From: PALSA-505 sp036267135
GTDB taxonomy: Bacteria > Actinomycetota > Actinomycetes > Streptosporangiales > Streptosporangiaceae
Direction of reading: 5' to 3'
NCBI GenBank assembly: GCA_036267135.1
Contig: DATAWQ010000052.1
Span: 5,612-69,611 of the forward strand
Length of the DNA: 64,000 nucleotides
Position numbers and translations under genes: made by a program. Below are positions 38,701 to 45,893 of the stretch, one piece after another. The number at the start of each line of letters is the position of its first letter. Position 1 is the first letter of the stretch. The notes under the pieces were generated by a model. That model saw only the letters and a list, made by a program, of their open reading frames with translations, was not told the DNA's origin and ran no database searches.

Positions 38701-39350
38701 ACCCCACCGTGCTCACCCACGCGATCTGGCCGCGCGGCGTCACCGCCGACGTCAGGGAGGCGGCCTTCGCCCGGGTCAGGGACTGGCTGGGCACCGACGC
38801 CAACGGCCAGCCCAACCTGGTCACCGACGCGGCCGGGCTGATGCGGCTCGGCCCGCAGGTCCGGGTGGACTGGCAGGTGTTCCGCTCGCTGGTCGGCCAG
38901 TCGATCCTGGCCCGGCAGGCGGTGGCCCAGGCCGACCGGCAGGAGACCGCCTACCTGGCCAGGGCCATGGACATGGTGCAGGGCCAACTGCTCGACGGGC
39001 ACGACCCGCGCCGGTACGCCTGGCTGGCCGCCGACCCGCTGGAATACCAGGCCACCGCCCAGGTAGCCGACGTCGCGCACAGGCTCTGCGAGCTGCGCAT
39101 GGTCATGGGCGACGCCGACGGCGCCATGGACGCGGCCAGGTCGGGCCTGCGGTTCGCCTTCAACGACGAACTGCTGTGGCGGGATCTGCTCACCGCCGCG
39201 CACGCCACCGGCCAGGAGCACGTGCTGCGCGGGGTCGTGGGGGAAATGTCGGCCCGGGTCTCGCTGGACGAGGTGCTGCCCAGGATGGCTCCGGAGACCG
39301 AGGCGCTGATCGACACGCTGCTGCCGTCCTGGCGATCCTCGGTTGCCTGA
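35793..39350 (+). CDS. membrane LysM-BTAD regulator-like protein
   Basis: Large protein (1185 aa) that combines envelope and regulator domains. About three membrane helices lie in residues 15-135. A LysM peptidoglycan-binding domain follows at about 200-265 (VEKIYVVKPPVGRF, LWEIAENHLG, IFEMNAG). A Pro/Ala/Ser linker with long repeats runs from 280 to 525, then a short hydrophobic stretch near 550 (LAASSLLSAGLLAALSKRKR). A region of unknown fold leads to a winged helix (about 930-1035) and a bacterial transcriptional activator domain (about 1040-1185), as in SARP/AfsR proteins. ATG 35793 overlaps the tadG stop and follows GGGAGG. The location of the C-terminal part relative to DNA is open. Confidence 0.78.
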   Translation: MAPPIPGLKPPPLASRRSVGDIAAGLLASVALAVLLVGVPAALITVLGLPIPHSKPALSLLTHQLSILSLIQILSIIVWLAWLQLVFCVAVEVRAAIKNAGVPARIPLSGGTQAVAHRLVTAALLLFTAAGSLSPAFASTGPAHHTSHSALLAEKTPYGQFAAPQPGPPIQAVLTSHETAGLNAAEAAGAGGSSVSSHGVEKIYVVKPPVGRFHQSLWEIAENHLGNGLRYREIFEMNAGRPQPDGTTLTIASLIRPGWVLRMPRDAYGPGVEIVSPGAPGAAARAAEQAGASQAQRASEAATGTPGATSGTPGSLAGGQPSQSPPAAAVTPSTPTSPSQPTSPSQTSMPGAAGVAGGAAAAEHTGAAQAQRITQAETGHRAAIPGATQSPATGTAQSPGAVPSHTPGATHGPDAAERTTAGQADRASQAAAGHHAAIPGSLQSPNAMLSQAPGATHGPDAAERTGAGQADQATQAGTGGQAAIPGPTQSPQFGSSGPASPTGSASPTTGSPTMGSPTMGGIHVGGGPAYSALGPEHDQVSGALPAFPHELAASSLLSAGLLAALSKRKREQLWQRAYGMSVPRPEGAAAMAESALRLGANDSAVRLLDTGLRSLSQELAARGKIPPTVFAAHIGQVNLDLWIASADRNPPHPWVPVDDGQVWRLPLTAVANLDPDDAGAALAPYPGLISIGTSDTGRMLVDLEVAHGLIAVRGPHAMVQAVLAAMAVELATNRWSDRMRITLVGFSRDLAMICPERFTTADSLDEALPALEARAAEIDRALASLPASTELPADTEESGAEQESSVLVGRSRGLQPDSWAPHYLISAIPPTPQQRERLLTLATTRHRTAMGYVVAGDAPGATWSWDVNEQGRLHAGVLGFDLRAQLLPAQQYAAVIDLFRTASRTDGVPLSAPPPDTAPPEQLVPGARMAVEVSMLGQVAVQAPGGIEPNRVGAATEIVAFLAAHPEGVHPTVLTHAIWPRGVTADVREAAFARVRDWLGTDANGQPNLVTDAAGLMRLGPQVRVDWQVFRSLVGQSILARQAVAQADRQETAYLARAMDMVQGQLLDGHDPRRYAWLAADPLEYQATAQVADVAHRLCELRMVMGDADGAMDAARSGLRFAFNDELLWRDLLTAAHATGQEHVLRGVVGEMSARVSLDEVLPRMAPETEALIDTLLPSWRSSVA
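36649..37265 (+). repeat. repeats of about 135 bp in the LysM-BTAD linker
   Basis: Units beginning with codons for AERTGAGQADQA and ending IPGATQSP followed by THGPDA recur roughly every 45-54 residues (starts near 36649, 36880, 37039 and 37177). The last three are nearly identical at the DNA level over the segment encoding GATHGPDAAER. Confidence 0.75.
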
Positions 39351-39374
39351 GCCCGCGGGCAGGCCCGCCCATCG

Positions 39375-40106
39375 ATGAGAACGCTGCTGATAGCACTGCT
39401 GGCGGTGGCCGGGCTGGCGGTCGGCCCGGTGCTACGGGCGGTGATCGTGGCGCTCTCGGTCCCGTCCGGCGGGCCGTGGCGCCGGGCCTGCCCGGCCTGT
39501 GGCGCGCCGCTGAGCTGGTTCTCGCCGCGCCTGTCGGCTGGGCGATGCGGGAGCGGCCGGGACCGGCTGGGGCCACCGGCCGCGACGGTCGAGGTCGCCA
39601 CCGCGGCGCTGCTCGGATTGCTGGCCGCCGCCGTTCACCCCGGGCTTGTGCTGGTGGCCGTGGGCTTGCTGGCGGTGTGCGCGGTGCCGCTGGCCTTCGT
39701 CGACCTGGCCGCCCGGCGGCTGCCTGACCTGCTCACCGGGGCCGCCTATGCGGTCACCGCGGCGTTTCTGCTGCTGGCCGCCGCCACCGGCGGCGACTGG
39801 TCCCGGCTGGGCCGCGCGTTGCTCGGCGGGGTCGCATTCGCGGGGTTCGGCCTAATGCTGTTCCTGGTCAGCCCGGGCGGTTTCGGGCCCGGCGACATCA
39901 AGCTGGCCGCCGCCCTGGGCACCGCCCTGGCCTGGTTCGGCTGGCCCGCCCTGTTCGGCGGTGCGCTGGCCGGTTTCGGCCTGGGGGCGGGCTACGGCGT
40001 GGCCCTCCTGGTGGCGGGCCACGCCGGCCGCAAGTCACAGATTCCGTTCGGTCCATTCATGATTGCCGGAGCTTTCCTGGTCATGCTGGTCACCTCCTGG
40101 CAGTAG
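39375..40106 (+). CDS. prepilin peptidase (A24 family, TadV/CpaA-like)
   Basis: Polytopic aspartic protease that cuts the leader of Flp and TadE prepilins. The first catalytic Asp is in PLAFVDLAARRLPD, the second in GFGPGDIKLAAALG. Seven or eight helices cover the 243 aa. A small CPACG motif near residue 38 resembles the zinc-binding loop of full-length PilD, but only one Cys pair is evident. It follows the LysM-BTAD gene by 24 bases and closes the Tad run. Whether it methylates like PilD is unknown. Confidence 0.85.
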   Translation: MRTLLIALLAVAGLAVGPVLRAVIVALSVPSGGPWRRACPACGAPLSWFSPRLSAGRCGSGRDRLGPPAATVEVATAALLGLLAAAVHPGLVLVAVGLLAVCAVPLAFVDLAARRLPDLLTGAAYAVTAAFLLLAAATGGDWSRLGRALLGGVAFAGFGLMLFLVSPGGFGPGDIKLAAALGTALAWFGWPALFGGALAGFGLGAGYGVALLVAGHAGRKSQIPFGPFMIAGAFLVMLVTSWQ

Positions 40107-40134
40107 TCCGTCGCGTTGGCCGCGCCTGCCTGGC

Positions 40135-40356
40135 TTAGGCGGCCCGGCTCGAGGTCGGCTCGCAGTCCTGCGGGGCCGGGGCGTGCGCCCTGCCCGCGGT
40201 GGTCAGCGAGCGCAGCACGGTCACCCGGTGCGTGGCCGTGGCCGCGGCCACGCGCCGACCCTGGCGAGCCAGCCTGACGCGCCTGCCAGCCTCGGCCGCC
40301 CGGTGGAATTCCCGGACCCGCTCGTGCAGTAGCGCTTCGCTTAGCTGCGGAAACAT
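40135..40356 (-). CDS. small basic protein
   Basis: Protein of 73 aa, opening MFPQLSEALLHERVREFHRAAEAGRR and very rich in Arg and Ala, with a Pro/Ser tail. The ribosome-binding site AAGGAGG lies five bases before ATG 40356, which argues strongly for a real gene. Similar short amphipathic proteins with an ERVRE-like helix are common in actinobacteria and have no known function. It is convergent with the prepilin peptidase and divergent from typA. Confidence 0.65.
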   Translation of the reverse strand: MFPQLSEALLHERVREFHRAAEAGRRVRLARQGRRVAAATATHRVTVLRSLTTAGRAHAPAPQDCEPTSSRAA

Positions 40357-40530
40357 CGCTTCCTCCTTGCTCGTGGGCCGTTTGTCTGGCCCAACATGTT
40401 CAAGGTTCGTCGTAAGGCCCGCAGGCAGGCATCGGGCGTATGACCTAAATTGACGAGCTTCCGCCTCCTTACGTCCCGCACTCCCCGCTTAGTCGCCTAA
40501 GGCCCCAGTGACCTGCGGAAACAGTCGGCT

Positions 40531-40560
40531 TTCGGATCATTGCCCAAATCCAAATAGACT
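40531..40560 (+). promoter_or_regulatory. candidate typA promoter
   Basis: TTCGGA at 40531-40536 and TAGACT at 40555-40560, 18 bases apart, lie 55 bases before the typA ATG. The surrounding 259-base divergent region (40357-40615) contains no other recognisable element. Confidence 0.35.
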
Positions 40561-40615
40561 GGGGGGGCCTGCACACGCAGGCGGCCACCCGTGACAACCC
40601 AAGTGAGACTCCCGC

Positions 40616-42517
40616 ATGCCCGTAACCCAGCTAGCCACCCGCGACGATCTGCGTAACGTCGCGATCGTCGCGCACGTTGACCACGGCAAGACCACGCTGG
40701 TGGACGCGATGCTGTGGCAGTCCGGGGCGTTCCGGGCTAACGCGCAGGTCGCCGACCGTGTGCTCGACTCCGGTGACCTGGAGCGGGAGAAGGGCATCAC
40801 GATCCTGGCCAAGAACACCGCGGTCAGGCACGGCGGCATGACCATCAACATCATCGACACGCCTGGGCACTCCGACTTCGGCGGCGAGGTGGAGCGCGGT
40901 CTTTCCATGGTGGATGGCGTGCTGCTGCTGGTGGACGCCAGCGAGGGGCCGCTGCCGCAGACCAGGTTCGTGCTGCGCAAGACGCTGGAGGCCGGCTTGC
41001 CGGTCATCCTCGTGATCAACAAGGTGGACCGGACGGATGCGCGCATCGCCGAGGTCGTGGACGCCTGCTACGAGCTGTTCCTCGACCTGGACGCCACCGA
41101 GCAGCAGATCGAGTTCCCGATCGTGTATGCGTCCGCGCGGGCCGGGAAGGCGTCGCTGACCAGGCCGGACGACGGGTCGCTGCCGGACTCGCCCAACTTG
41201 GAGCCGCTGTTCGAGGTGCTGCGGGACGCGGTGCCTGCGCCGGCCTACGACCCGCAGGCGCCGCTGCAGGCGCAGGTGGCCAACCTGGACGCGTCCGCCT
41301 ACCTGGGCCGGATCGCGCTGTGCCGGATGCACAACGGAACGATCACCCGCGGCCAGCAGGCCGCCTGGTGCCGCCGCGACGGCAGCATCGAGCGGGTCAA
41401 GATCACCGAGTTGTTCCTCACCGAGGCGCTGGACCGGGTGCAGGTGGACAGCGCGGAGCCGGGGGACATCATCGCCATCGCCGGGATCGACGACATCATG
41501 ATCGGCGAGACGCTGGCCGACATCGACGATCCACGGCCGCTGCCGCTGATCACCGTGGACGAGCCGGCCATCGCGATGACGATCGGAGTGAACACCTCGC
41601 CGCTGGCCGGCTCGGGGATCCCCAGCGCGGGCGCCAGGACCACCGGCGGCCGGGAGAGGACCAAGGTCACCGCGCGGCTGGTGCGGGACCGGCTGGACCG
41701 CGAACTGGTCGGCAACGTGTCGCTGCGGGTGCTGCCCACCGACCGCCCGGACACCTGGGAGGTGCAGGGCCGCGGCGAGCTGGCGCTGGCCGTGCTGGTG
41801 GAGACCATGCGGCGGGAGGGTTACGAGCTGACTGTGGGCCGTCCGACCGTGGTGACCCGTGAGATCGACGGCTCGGTGCACGAGCCGGTCGAGCGGCTCA
41901 GCGTGGACGTGCCCGAGGAGTACCTGGGCGCGGTCACGACGCTGCTTGCCGTGCGCAAGGGCCGGATGGAGAACATGATCAACCACGGCACCGGGTGGGT
42001 GCGGCTGGAGTTCACCGTGCCCGCCAGGGGGCTGATCGGGTTCCGCACCCAGTTCCTCACCGACACCAGGGGAACCGGCATCGCGCACAGCGTCTTCGAG
42101 GGCTACGAGCCGTGGGCCGGGGCGCTGCGGGCCCGGCCGACCGGGTCGCTGGTGGCCGACCGTTCCGGCACGGTGACCACGTACGCCATGTTCCAGTTGC
42201 AGGAGCGCGGCTCGCTGTTCGTGACGCCGGGCACCGAGGTGTACGAGGGCATGATCGTGGGCGAGAACTCTCGCTCGGACGACATGGACGTGAACGTGGC
42301 TAGGGAGCGCAAGCTCACGAACGTGCGGTCGTCCACGGCGGAAGAACTGGAGCGGCTGGTGCCGCCGCGGCTGCTCAGCCTGGAGCAGGCGCTGGAGTTC
42401 TGTGCCGCCGACGAGTGCGTGGAGGTCACGCCGATCGCGGTACGGCTGCGCAAGTCCATCCTGGATCAGAAGGAGCGGGGGCGGCTGCGCGCCCGCTCGT
42501 CGCGCGAGCGGTCCTGA
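40616..42517 (+). CDS. typA: translational GTPase TypA/BipA
   Basis: Ribosome-associated GTPase important in stress and in late subunit assembly. The G1 motif AHVDHGKTT is at residues 19-27, the switch region has EREKGITIL, G3 is DTPGHSDFGGEVERGL and G4 is NKVDR. Domain 2, the EF-G-like domains III and V, and the TypA-specific C-terminal domain (VTPGTEVYEGMIVGENSRSDDMDVN) follow. The length of 633 aa is normal. ATG 40616 has only a weak ribosome-binding site. Confidence 0.95.
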   Translation: MPVTQLATRDDLRNVAIVAHVDHGKTTLVDAMLWQSGAFRANAQVADRVLDSGDLEREKGITILAKNTAVRHGGMTINIIDTPGHSDFGGEVERGLSMVDGVLLLVDASEGPLPQTRFVLRKTLEAGLPVILVINKVDRTDARIAEVVDACYELFLDLDATEQQIEFPIVYASARAGKASLTRPDDGSLPDSPNLEPLFEVLRDAVPAPAYDPQAPLQAQVANLDASAYLGRIALCRMHNGTITRGQQAAWCRRDGSIERVKITELFLTEALDRVQVDSAEPGDIIAIAGIDDIMIGETLADIDDPRPLPLITVDEPAIAMTIGVNTSPLAGSGIPSAGARTTGGRERTKVTARLVRDRLDRELVGNVSLRVLPTDRPDTWEVQGRGELALAVLVETMRREGYELTVGRPTVVTREIDGSVHEPVERLSVDVPEEYLGAVTTLLAVRKGRMENMINHGTGWVRLEFTVPARGLIGFRTQFLTDTRGTGIAHSVFEGYEPWAGALRARPTGSLVADRSGTVTTYAMFQLQERGSLFVTPGTEVYEGMIVGENSRSDDMDVNVARERKLTNVRSSTAEELERLVPPRLLSLEQALEFCAADECVEVTPIAVRLRKSILDQKERGRLRARSSRERS

Positions 42518-42743
42518 CGGAACGTCCGCCGAAACTGGGCCATTGACCCGGTTCATAGCATCTGACAGAAGCAGAGCCTGGGCCTGCGCCGTATTGAGTG
42601 ACCGACGCCGGGGAAACGTTCACCTGAAAAGTCTGGTGCACACCGTCGGCGGCTGGAACAATCACTGTGGTCGACGAACCTGGGTGCCCGCCGCCGGTGA
42701 CCGAGACAATCCCCGCCCTCAGCGAATGTGATGGGAGTGGAAC

Positions 42744-43895
42744 GTGTCGATCCGGACGACATGGTACCGAAGCACCGTGCGAGCCGCGCTAGCGGCGGCG
42801 GTGGCCGCACCGTTAGTGCTGGCAGGAACGCAGGCCGCGCAGGCGGCCTGGATTCAGCAAACGCCGCCTAAACCTCCCGGCGTCGTCTCCTCGACGCTGG
42901 GCAACGTGTCGTGTACGGCCGCGGCCGCCTGCATGGCGATCGGCAACAGCCAGGCCCACGCCGGAAACAGGGCGTTCACCGAGACCTGGAACGGGACGAG
43001 CTGGGCGATCCAGAAAGTCGCCAACGCGGCGGGCACCACGCTGTCGGTCGTGTCGTGCACCTCCTCGACCGCCTGCACCGCCGTGGGAGACCACACCCAC
43101 GGCACCGGATACCTGCCGGTGGCGGAGCGCTGGGACGGGACGGACTGGACGGCGCAGACCGTGCCGCCCCTGTCGGGTTCGGTGGACTCTGAGCTGTCCG
43201 GCGTGTCGTGCACGTCCCCGACGCGCTGTGTGGCCGTCGGTGACGGCGGCCTCGGCGGCCCGTTCTCCGAGATCTGGAACGGCACTGCCTGGACGGAGCA
43301 GGTCATGCCCAACCCGGCTGGCGGCGATGTGATAACCGTATCGTGCCGGATCGGCAAGATGTGTGAGGCCGTCGGCCGTGCCTCCACCGGCCCGGTGGCC
43401 TGGTCTCTGAACGGCGCGCACTGGAGTGTCCAGGCCGTGCCGCCGCCGTCCGGTACGCAGCCCGGCGGACTGTTCGGGGTGTCCTGCGGCGCAGCGAACT
43501 TCTGCCTCGCCGTGGGCACCTCCAACCCCACGGCCGCTTCCGGGCCAACGGCGATCGCCGATGTGTGGAACGGCACCACCTGGACCGAGCAGGCCACCGC
43601 TCCGTTGCCCACCGTGGTCACCGAGAACGGGCTCGGCGCTGTGTCCTGCGTCCGGGCCGTAGCCTGCACGGCCGTCGGCGACTACATCAAGTTCGGCCAT
43701 GAATCCCTGCTGAGCGAACGCTGGACCGGCAGCCGGTTCGTGCTCCAGCGGGACCTGGTGATCCCGCCGAAGGTGCAGCTCACCACGCTGGGTGGGGTGT
43801 CGTGCCCGGGCACGGCCGACTGCATGGCCACCGGATTCGAAATAACGGCGCATCGGGGAGCTACCCGCCTGCTCGCCGAGCAGGACCAGGGGTAG
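42744..43895 (+). CDS. secreted repeat protein (VSC-CxAVG type)
   Basis: The N-terminal 35 residues are a Sec signal (RAALAAAVAAPLVLAGTQAAQAA, cut after AQAA). The mature part has about six repeats of roughly 50 residues, each with a GVSCTSPTRCVAVGD-like strand pair with two cysteines, followed by EIWNGTAWTEQ-like strands. This layout predicts a beta-propeller with one disulfide per blade. Such proteins are common in secreted actinobacterial proteomes and have no known role. GTG 42744 follows GGGAG. A strong palindromic terminator follows the stop. Confidence 0.75.
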   Translation: MSIRTTWYRSTVRAALAAAVAAPLVLAGTQAAQAAWIQQTPPKPPGVVSSTLGNVSCTAAAACMAIGNSQAHAGNRAFTETWNGTSWAIQKVANAAGTTLSVVSCTSSTACTAVGDHTHGTGYLPVAERWDGTDWTAQTVPPLSGSVDSELSGVSCTSPTRCVAVGDGGLGGPFSEIWNGTAWTEQVMPNPAGGDVITVSCRIGKMCEAVGRASTGPVAWSLNGAHWSVQAVPPPSGTQPGGLFGVSCGAANFCLAVGTSNPTAASGPTAIADVWNGTTWTEQATAPLPTVVTENGLGAVSCVRAVACTAVGDYIKFGHESLLSERWTGSRFVLQRDLVIPPKVQLTTLGGVSCPGTADCMATGFEITAHRGATRLLAEQDQG

Positions 43896-43900
43896 CCCTG

Positions 43901-43934
43901 GGCCCGGAGCCGCCGACGTCGGCGGCTCCGGGCC
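43901..43934 (+). terminator. 34-base palindromic terminator
   Basis: A perfect palindrome with 17-base arms begins GGCCCGGAGCC and is centred on GACGTC. It starts six bases after the stop of the secreted repeat protein. No T-run follows. Confidence 0.85.
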
Positions 43935-44050
43935 AATCTGTGGCCGATCTTGAGGCTTGAGCCGATCAGTGTAGGGTAATGCCCCACTACATACGGTGAT
44001 CATCGCGTCACGGATGGGGGTCCGTGCGATGCCACCGCCTAGGGGGGAAT

Positions 44051-45088
44051 ATGAGTCACACACTGGCGTCGGTAAGCGTGAGCCAGAGTGTCCAAAACCT
44101 GCTGAACACCGTGGCGCACTCGGTGCCGAAGATCGCCGTGTTCGTGCTCGTGATGGTGGTCGGCTGGATCATCGCCCGCGTTGTCAAGCGGGTGGTGGAG
44201 GCGCTGCTCAAACGCATCCACTTCGACCGGATGGCCGAGCGTGGCGCGATCGGGCAGGCGCTGGCCAGCCGCGGCTACAACGCCACCACGCTGCTAGCCA
44301 AGATCGTCTATTACGCGGTGCTGCTGGTCACGCTGCAGCTCGCCTTCGGTGTGTTCGGGCCGAACCCGGTCTCCACCATGCTCAACGCGATGGTCGGCTG
44401 GCTGCCCAAGGCGATCGTCGCGATCATCCTGGTGGTGATCGCCTCGGCCATCGCCAAGGTGGTCAAGGACCTGGTGGGCGCGGCCATGGGCGGGCTGTCC
44501 TACGGCCGCTTCGTGGCCAGCGCGGCCGCGATCGTCATCATCGCGCTCGGCGTGATCGCGGCGCTCAACCAGATCGACGTCGCGTCCGCCGTCACCCAGC
44601 CGGTGCTGATCACCGTGCTGGCCACCGTGGGCGCGATCCTGGCCATCGGCGTCGGCGGCGGCATGATCCGGCCGATGGAGCAGCGCTGGGAGCGCATGCT
44701 CACCGCGGCCGAGCGTGAGACCGGCGGCCTGGCCGCCTACCAGCGCGGCCGGCAGGACGCGCTCAGCTCACCCGGCGCAATGGCCGGGGCCGTCGAGCCG
44801 GGCGTTTCCGGTCAGCAAGCGCAGGCCTACGCAGGTCAGGGTGCTGCCCACAGTGCCCGCTACACCGAGTCTGATGGCGGCGGTTACACCGCACCGCAAG
44901 GTGGCGGTTACGCCGCGCCGCAGGGCGAGGGGTACGACACGCAGCGGGGTGAGGGCTACACCGGGCCGCAGGGCGGAGGCTACGCCGCGCCGCAGAGCGA
45001 GGGCGGCCAGCCGCCGCACATGCCGCCCGGCCCGATGGGTGAGGAAATGCCGCCGCAGCACCACCACGGCCGGCCCGACCTCCCGTGA
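44051..45088 (+). CDS. MscS-like membrane protein with Gly/Tyr-rich tail
   Basis: Protein of 345 aa with about five helices, including IAVFVLVMVVGWIIARVVKRV and VAIILVVIASAIAKVVKDLV, the paired TM-helix repeats found in small mechanosensitive-channel-like proteins (PF05552 type). It lacks the beta domain of true MscS. Residues 245-345 are a hydrophilic tail with repeated GGGYAAPQG-like units ending in a His/Pro-rich tip. The frame extends to 44024, but ATG 44051 after AGGGGGGAA is the better start. It may be an osmotic or envelope-stress channel; gating function is inferred only. Confidence 0.75.
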   Translation: MSHTLASVSVSQSVQNLLNTVAHSVPKIAVFVLVMVVGWIIARVVKRVVEALLKRIHFDRMAERGAIGQALASRGYNATTLLAKIVYYAVLLVTLQLAFGVFGPNPVSTMLNAMVGWLPKAIVAIILVVIASAIAKVVKDLVGAAMGGLSYGRFVASAAAIVIIALGVIAALNQIDVASAVTQPVLITVLATVGAILAIGVGGGMIRPMEQRWERMLTAAERETGGLAAYQRGRQDALSSPGAMAGAVEPGVSGQQAQAYAGQGAAHSARYTESDGGGYTAPQGGGYAAPQGEGYDTQRGEGYTGPQGGGYAAPQSEGGQPPHMPPGPMGEEMPPQHHHGRPDLP

Positions 45089-45176
45089 CCCGGTCGCGGT
45101 AGCGGCCTGAGTGCCTCGGTTGTCGTAGGCGCCCAGATATCTCCGGTGCCCAGGCGGTAGCAGGAGCCCAGATACA

Positions 45177-45224
45177 CCAGTGCCCCGGCAGGTGCGTGCC
45201 CATTCGCGCCTGCCGGGGCACTGG
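45177..45224. terminator. bidirectional hairpin terminator
   Basis: Arms CCAGTGCCCCGGCAGG and CCTGCCGGGGCACTGG pair perfectly (16 bp) around a 16-base loop. It lies between two convergent genes (ending at 45088 and 45254) and can serve both. Confidence 0.88.
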
Positions 45225-45253
45225 CGTGCCGGCACCTGGCCTAGCCGGTCCGG

Positions 45254-45670
45254 TCAGGCCGGGTGCCATCCACTAAGCGGCAGCGCTGACGCCTGTGGCC
45301 GGGCCTGCGCCTGTGTCACGAGCTGGCAAACGGCCGCGAGCCGCAACGACTCCCAGTCCGAGCCCGGCCTGGGAAGCCAGCCCCGGCCGATGGCCGCTTC
45401 GACGAATCCCCGCGCGTACCCGAGCAGCCGGTGAGTCGCCGGTCCGCGCCGCACTTCTTCCAGCGCGAGGGCATCCCTGACCTCGGCGGCATGCTGGTCC
45501 ACGGTGGCCAGCAGGCCCGGAAACTCAGCCGAGAAGGTCAGCCCCGAGGCACCCACCTGGCCGGCCAGCCGCAAGGTAATTTCGGACAGTTCGTCAGACA
45601 CAGCAGCAACAATACCCAAACAGACACCAAACGTCACACCAAACCTGTCCGAAATGCCCGTTCGGGGCAC
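45254..45670 (-). CDS. DUF6401-like protein
   Basis: Protein resembling the actinobacterial DUF6401 family, sometimes found near natural product clusters: FPGLLATVDQHAAEVRDALAL, LLGYARGFVEAAIGRGW and LRLAAVCQL are the recognisable parts. No function is established. The start is uncertain: GTG 45670 gives 138 aa, while GTG 45601 would give 115 aa and begin VSDELSEITLRL, closer to the conserved region; neither has a ribosome-binding site. An inverted repeat around these codons suggests that the 5' end overlaps a regulatory site. Confidence 0.6.
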   Translation of the reverse strand: MPRTGISDRFGVTFGVCLGIVAAVSDELSEITLRLAGQVGASGLTFSAEFPGLLATVDQHAAEVRDALALEEVRRGPATHRLLGYARGFVEAAIGRGWLPRPGSDWESLRLAAVCQLVTQAQARPQASALPLSGWHPA

Positions 45671-45893
45671 TTAAAGTCCGTTCGGAGCCCCACTCTAGCC
45701 ATCGCGGAGTCCGGCATCCCTCGACACGCGACTAGATTTAAGTTAACAATGTGGCAAAGCTACCTAAAGAAGGACTACATTGCCACAACCATATCCGAGA
45801 CGGTGCATGAGCCAGCCGGGGGTGGGGCGTGGACCGGGCGGGCCGGGCGGACGGGAGCCGGGCCGACGGAAGCCGGGCGGACGGGGGCGCGGG
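45671..45893. other. AT-rich intergenic stretch with inverted repeat
   Basis: The middle (about 45730-45790) is much richer in A and T than the neighbours. GTGGCAA at 45751-45757 and TTGCCAC at 45780-45786 form an inverted repeat. A short plus-strand frame beginning MWQSYLKKDYIATTIS at 45749 runs to 45901, but it becomes Gly/Arg-rich without any familiar sequence and has no ribosome-binding site, so it is not called a gene. Confidence 0.4.

Noticed and set aside
36618..39221. Minus-strand open frame of 867 codons
   Set aside because: It mirrors the LysM-BTAD gene and consists of Gly/Arg/Val-rich sequence without domains.
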